Shown here in pieces: positions 5,260 through 8,698 of a stretch of DNA of 8,698 nucleotides. Both the position numbers and the translations under genes were made by a program. The stretch covers positions 1 to 8,698 of the forward strand of contig JAJYOH010000225.1 of the NCBI GenBank assembly GCA_021796315.1, read 5' to 3'. The first letter of the stretch is position 1, and each line of letters opens with the position of its first letter. Source of the DNA: Chloroflexota bacterium. GTDB lineage: Bacteria; Chloroflexota; Anaerolineae; Anaerolineales; Villigracilaceae. The notes below the pieces were generated by a model. That model was not told the origin of the DNA. It made no database searches and worked only from the letters and a program-made list of their open reading frames with translations.

Positions 5260-7044
5260 ATGGTGAAAAAGACATTCACCCAATTCTTTTACACACTCAT
5301 CGGATTGGCATTCATGGGGGCGGCAATCTTCGCCCATCAACTTGGGCTCGACCATAGTCCAGGATGGGGCAAGGAACGGGTGATGGTTTTGGTATTGGGT
5401 GTTCTGGTCACGATTGGCGGCATATTCGCGCCTTTCCTGTTTTCCCATGGTATCAAGGCGGCAGCCGCACTGCAAAGGATTGCAGCGCGCATTCGTGATC
5501 ATCCATTGTTTTCGCGAATGACGGACCATCGAATCGTCAGGTCTATTCCCGCCCCGGGCTCGAGAAAAACATATCTGCTTGCCGGCCTTTTGGCCTCCCT
5601 GATAATCATCTTTTACATCTGGCTGGCAAGCACCGGCTTGTGGACAACATTCCCCCATAGCACCAATTATTACGATTGGCTCGCGACATCGTTTCAGCAT
5701 GGAAGCCTTTCGCTCGAAATCAAACCGGCCCCCGCCCTGCTTGCCCTTCCCAATCCATATAACCCGGTGGCGCGGGCGGGGATTGATATTCCAGGAGATG
5801 TAACTCTATATCATGGCAAATACTACCTGTATTTCGGGCCGGCTCCTGCCCTCATTCTAACAGTCGTTAAACAAATCATTCCAGGCGTCATCGGTGATTC
5901 CTATCTCGTCTTTGCCTTTGTTGTCGGAATATTTATCCTTCAACTGTTCCTTGCTCTTGAAATCTGGAACCAGTTCTTCCATGATTTTCCAGGATGGACA
6001 ATCTTAATCGGCATCATTTTGATTGGGTTGGAAGCTCCTGTATTGATGCTGATTGCTTCGCCGGATTTCCATCAGGTCGCGATTGCAGGCGGCCAGTTCT
6101 TCTTCAACAGCGGATTATTCCTGACCTTCTCAGCCTTCCATGAAAAATCCAGCCCCGCCAGAAACCTGGCTTTAGCAGGCATCTCCTGGGTGGCGGCAAT
6201 TGGTTCCCGGTCAACCTTGATACCATCAACGGGTTTCATGATTCTGATGACAATTTTGTGGACTGTTAAAAAATCGCCCTCCCCAAAACCAGGATCAACG
6301 GCCCGTCATTCCATCCTGGCATTGGGAATACCGCTCGTTTTGGGTGCAGCGGGCCTGGCCTGGTATAACTGGGCGCGCTTTGGCTCCCCATTCGAGTTCG
6401 GTTTCCAATATCAGCTTACCTGGAATTATATTTGGAAATTCCGCCAGATTTTGTTCTCGCCTGCGTATATACTTCAAAATCTATATAATTATTATCTAAC
6501 CCCGTTTCACACCTCGCATCTCTTTCCATTTTTTATGGTCTCCAATGGAAAGAGCGCTTCTGTTTTTGCGTTCATCAATCTCCCTTCACTGTACTTTGCC
6601 GGCCCAGGACCCGGATTGTTATACAGCATGCCCCTCAATTTCCTGGCTTTGTTGCCCGCGATCAACGCCGCCGCTCATCTGTTTAAACGAGACGCCCAAG
6701 CTGGAGAACGCCGCATTCTCGATTGGTTAAGCATAGGTTTGTTCGGATCGGTTGTAACCGCATTTATAACATTGCTTTTTTTCTTCTGGAGCACCATACG
6801 ATACCTCGCCGATCTTGCCCCCGCCCTCACGTTATTAAGTGTCATCGGATTCTGGCAGGGATACTCATTCTTCCATCGAAAAACAATCAGCCGGAACTTC
6901 TATGTCTTCATGATAATCGGCGTAACCATTGTTTCCGTTATACTCAGCACGCTATTATCAATCTCCTTCGGCCTCGAGAGATTCAGGGTGTTCAACCCTG
7001 ACCTAATCCATTGGCTCCGAAACTTGTTTGTGGGCTGGGATTGA
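5260..7044 (+). CDS. large polytopic membrane protein, GT-C glycosyltransferase-like
   Basis: The 594-residue protein has about a dozen predicted membrane helices; two lie at residues 8-25 and 41-61, then a charged segment (65-100), a further helix (105-124), and a large extracytoplasmic region. That region holds TNYYDWLATSFQHGSLSL (135-152), LLALPNPYNPVARAG (160-174) and LYHGKYYLYFGPAPALIL (183-200). I recall this order from uncharacterised bacterial proteins related to GT-C enzymes, which use lipid-linked sugars to glycosylate proteins or glycans outside the membrane. RYLADLAPALTLL (514-526) resembles the late RY-x-x-D-x-x-P motif of that group. No acceptor or donor can be named. The start lacks a clear ribosome binding site. 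Base composition looks more AT-rich than in the MFS and TSUP genes. A plain membrane protein of unknown function is the alternative. Confidence 0.72.
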   Translation: MVKKTFTQFFYTLIGLAFMGAAIFAHQLGLDHSPGWGKERVMVLVLGVLVTIGGIFAPFLFSHGIKAAAALQRIAARIRDHPLFSRMTDHRIVRSIPAPGSRKTYLLAGLLASLIIIFYIWLASTGLWTTFPHSTNYYDWLATSFQHGSLSLEIKPAPALLALPNPYNPVARAGIDIPGDVTLYHGKYYLYFGPAPALILTVVKQIIPGVIGDSYLVFAFVVGIFILQLFLALEIWNQFFHDFPGWTILIGIILIGLEAPVLMLIASPDFHQVAIAGGQFFFNSGLFLTFSAFHEKSSPARNLALAGISWVAAIGSRSTLIPSTGFMILMTILWTVKKSPSPKPGSTARHSILALGIPLVLGAAGLAWYNWARFGSPFEFGFQYQLTWNYIWKFRQILFSPAYILQNLYNYYLTPFHTSHLFPFFMVSNGKSASVFAFINLPSLYFAGPGPGLLYSMPLNFLALLPAINAAAHLFKRDAQAGERRILDWLSIGLFGSVVTAFITLLFFFWSTIRYLADLAPALTLLSVIGFWQGYSFFHRKTISRNFYVFMIIGVTIVSVILSTLLSISFGLERFRVFNPDLIHWLRNLFVGWD

Positions 7045-7126
7045 AAGCCGGGCATGAACCCGCTGACAATATTTCCAGTCGAAAGAAATCGTATTCTATT
7101 GATGTTTACAAAAGTCAGTTAAGGGA
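7045..7126. other. short spacer between GT-C gene and repeat
   Basis: Just past the stop codon GGG-CATGAA-CCC (7051-7062) can form only a weak hairpin. No promoter, RNA gene or ORF with support is seen up to the repeat at 7127. Confidence 0.4.
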
Positions 7127-7353
7127 TGTCACTCTGAGGGAGCGCACTTCCCTGATACTGTTGGCGAATTCATTTTTCGCCTGTAAATGTGCGGCTGGAA
7201 ACAGTTATACAAGCGCAATTTCTCGATTTCGCCAACAGTATCTTCCCTGCACTTGCACGCAGGGCAAGTGTGCGACCGAAGAGTCTCGTATTTCGGACTC
7301 GAGACCCTTCGCTCGCCCCTTCACTCCGTTCAGGGCTTCGGCTCAGGGTGACA
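7127..7353. repeat. 227-bp MITE-like repeat with terminal and nested inverted repeats
   Basis: The ends TGTCACTCTGAG (7127-7138) and CTCAGGGTGACA (7342-7353) are inverted copies with 11 of 12 matches. Inside lies a perfect 15-bp inverted pair, GATACTGTTGGCGAA (7154-7168) with TTCGCCAACAGTATC (7228-7242), then smaller stems: CCCTGC/GCAGGG (7245-7264), CACTTGC/GCAAGTG (7250-7270) and GTCTCG/CGAGAC (7283-7305). No transposase is encoded. The right-hand part, translating to RPFARPFTPFRASAQGD in one frame, matches a spurious peptide I recall from dispersed repeats in Chloroflexota-type genomes. It sits between two membrane-protein genes and may supply terminator or promoter activity. No target duplication is obvious. 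Confidence 0.7.
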
Positions 7354-7384
7354 TACACCAATTTATAGGAATGTCAATAATTCC

Positions 7385-8698
7385 ATGATGAAATTGAAAA
7401 TAAAGCTTTTTAGCGATCGTCCAGCTGGCTTTCCTGGGAAAGCCATAATCCCCTCCTTGATTATTCTTCTGCCGATCATAGGATACTGGGTTTACAGTAA
7501 TTACGTAGCTCCGATATCTCCCTATTACCAAAGCTACGACCCGGAATTTCAATACTTCCTGAATTCGATGGCAATTCTGAGAGGCGGGAGTTACACATAT
7601 ATTGATCATCCGGGGACACCGCTTGAAATAATCGGTACCATCATCCTGCTGGCAACCCGTCTATTTCTCCCCAATCATCAGGGAAGTTTTATCCTGTATC
7701 ACCTGCAACATCCTGAATTATTTCTTGGGCTGGCGCGCGGCTTCATCGTATTGTCGAGCCTTGGTTGTGCATTACTTTTCTTCTACACCGCCAGGGAATC
7801 GAAACGGCTCGAGGATGTCTTGATCGCCGCATCCCTGGTCATGATGTTCTTTGTAATCCACCCGGACTCATTTTCCACTTTAACAATATGGTCGCACAAT
7901 TCATTCAACTTCGCTTTCGGGACTCTCTTGTTGGTTATCCTGTTTGGCATATTGGATGCGCCGGGCGAAATCCCTCAATGGAAAATTGCCGGGATAGGTT
8001 TGGGGATGGGCGTGTTGACATCCATCACCATCTATTTTGCCGCCTGGACCGCGGGCGCTTTAATTGCCATCATGGTTTTCCACCGCCTGCAAAAATTATC
8101 GTGGAGAAAAACGATCCTGGCCGCCATTGGGATTGTTGCATCATCACTGGCCGGTTTCTTTCTGGCAACGCTTCCGATTCTGAATTTATATCCGGCGTTC
8201 GGAAGCTGGATAACCGGGTTGATCTTTCATCAGGGGATTTATGGCAGCGGAGCGGAAGGGATCACATCCCCGTCCCTGTTACTGGCGAATTTTTCGATGC
8301 TCGTGCGGGATCTGCCGATTCTCTTTGCCGCCGCGGGCATCGAGCTTTTCCTGCTCCTTTTTGCTCTGATCCGCTGGCGCAGGGAAATCTCCCAAAAGCC
8401 GAGAGCATGGGCCATGGCAGCGGGATTGACCTTCATGCTCCTGCTTCTAACGGTCGTGATCGCCAAACATCCCATGGACATTTACATGCTGTCCCTGGCT
8501 GCCATTCTTCCTGTGCTGATGATGACCCTCATGGACATTTTCCAATACGATCCGTCTTCTCGTCGCGTTCTGGGCAGGGCCTTGATTGTCGTTTTGCTGG
8601 CGGGACTCGTTATTTCATTTTCTGTCTCGCTCGTCAACCGGCGCAATTACGCGGATTACATTCGAAACGCGGTCGCGCAGACCTCGTTGGCCTTGCCA
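7385..8698 (+). CDS. GT-C-type glycosyltransferase-like membrane protein, partial (3' end beyond window)
   Basis: The frame is open from ATG 7385 to the window edge, giving 438 residues without a stop. A first helix (about 20-38) is followed by an extracytoplasmic stretch with SYDPEFQYFLNSMAILRGG (50-68) and YIDHPGTPLEIIG (72-84). The acidic DPE just after helix 1 is where GT-C enzymes of the PMT/ArnT type keep their catalytic acid, and the HPGTP motif follows as in related uncharacterised proteins. About nine more hydrophobic segments are visible. KHPMDIYMLSLAAILP (361-376) resembles the late K-x-x-Y-LLP motif of that superfamily. The likely role is transfer of a sugar from a lipid carrier on the outer face of the membrane; the acceptor is unknown. 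ATAGGA lies 13 bases before the first ATG; a second ATG follows at once. The upstream repeat ends 31 bp before the start. Confidence 0.75.
   Translation, partial: MMKLKIKLFSDRPAGFPGKAIIPSLIILLPIIGYWVYSNYVAPISPYYQSYDPEFQYFLNSMAILRGGSYTYIDHPGTPLEIIGTIILLATRLFLPNHQGSFILYHLQHPELFLGLARGFIVLSSLGCALLFFYTARESKRLEDVLIAASLVMMFFVIHPDSFSTLTIWSHNSFNFAFGTLLLVILFGILDAPGEIPQWKIAGIGLGMGVLTSITIYFAAWTAGALIAIMVFHRLQKLSWRKTILAAIGIVASSLAGFFLATLPILNLYPAFGSWITGLIFHQGIYGSGAEGITSPSLLLANFSMLVRDLPILFAAAGIELFLLLFALIRWRREISQKPRAWAMAAGLTFMLLLLTVVIAKHPMDIYMLSLAAILPVLMMTLMDIFQYDPSSRRVLGRALIVVLLAGLVISFSVSLVNRRNYADYIRNAVAQTSLALP

Noticed and set aside
7127..7353. CRISPR-like array
   Set aside because: The repeats are inverted and nested, with no regular direct-repeat and spacer pattern and no cas genes nearby.
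7011..7388. A 125-residue frame ending in ARPFTPFRASAQGD
   Set aside because: This is the translation of the inverted-repeat element at 7127-7353, a type of sequence often misannotated as protein.

Overview
The window looks like bacterial chromosome. Protein style and the type of intergenic repeat suggest an environmental Chloroflexota lineage, perhaps Anaerolineae. That placement is an inference from recalled family resemblance; no marker gene or rRNA is present.

Layout: (1) 2-472, the open-ended central part of a GT4-type glycosyltransferase that stops before the conserved C-terminal nucleotide-sugar-binding half. (2) About 471-2098, an IS110-family (IS1111-like) insertion sequence on the minus strand. 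Its transposase has a strong ribosome binding site, and its 3' non-coding end is packed with hairpins, a good candidate for a bridge RNA. (3) 2099-2417, non-coding, with possible decayed glycosyltransferase sequence and a hairpin-rich repeat. (4) 2418-2813, a small four-helix membrane protein with conserved histidines. (5) 2952-4289, an MFS drug/proton antiporter-like transporter. (6) 4442-5206, a TauE/SafE (TSUP) permease with a clear sigma70-type promoter and a perfect 16-bp palindrome just upstream of the -35 box. (7) 5260-7044, a large polytopic protein resembling GT-C glycosyltransferases. (8) 7045-7384, non-coding, dominated by a roughly 227-bp repeat with terminal and internal inverted repeats. 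(9) 7385-8698, a second, different GT-C-like membrane protein that runs off the window.

How the parts relate: the GT4 fragment and the two GT-C-like proteins suggest envelope glycan or glycoprotein assembly, now interrupted by mobile DNA. The MFS and TSUP transporters are all on the plus strand but have their own intergenic gaps, so there is no evidence of one operon. I found no CRISPR array, tRNA, rRNA, phage module or defence island. The most unusual element is the insertion sequence with its candidate guide RNA.
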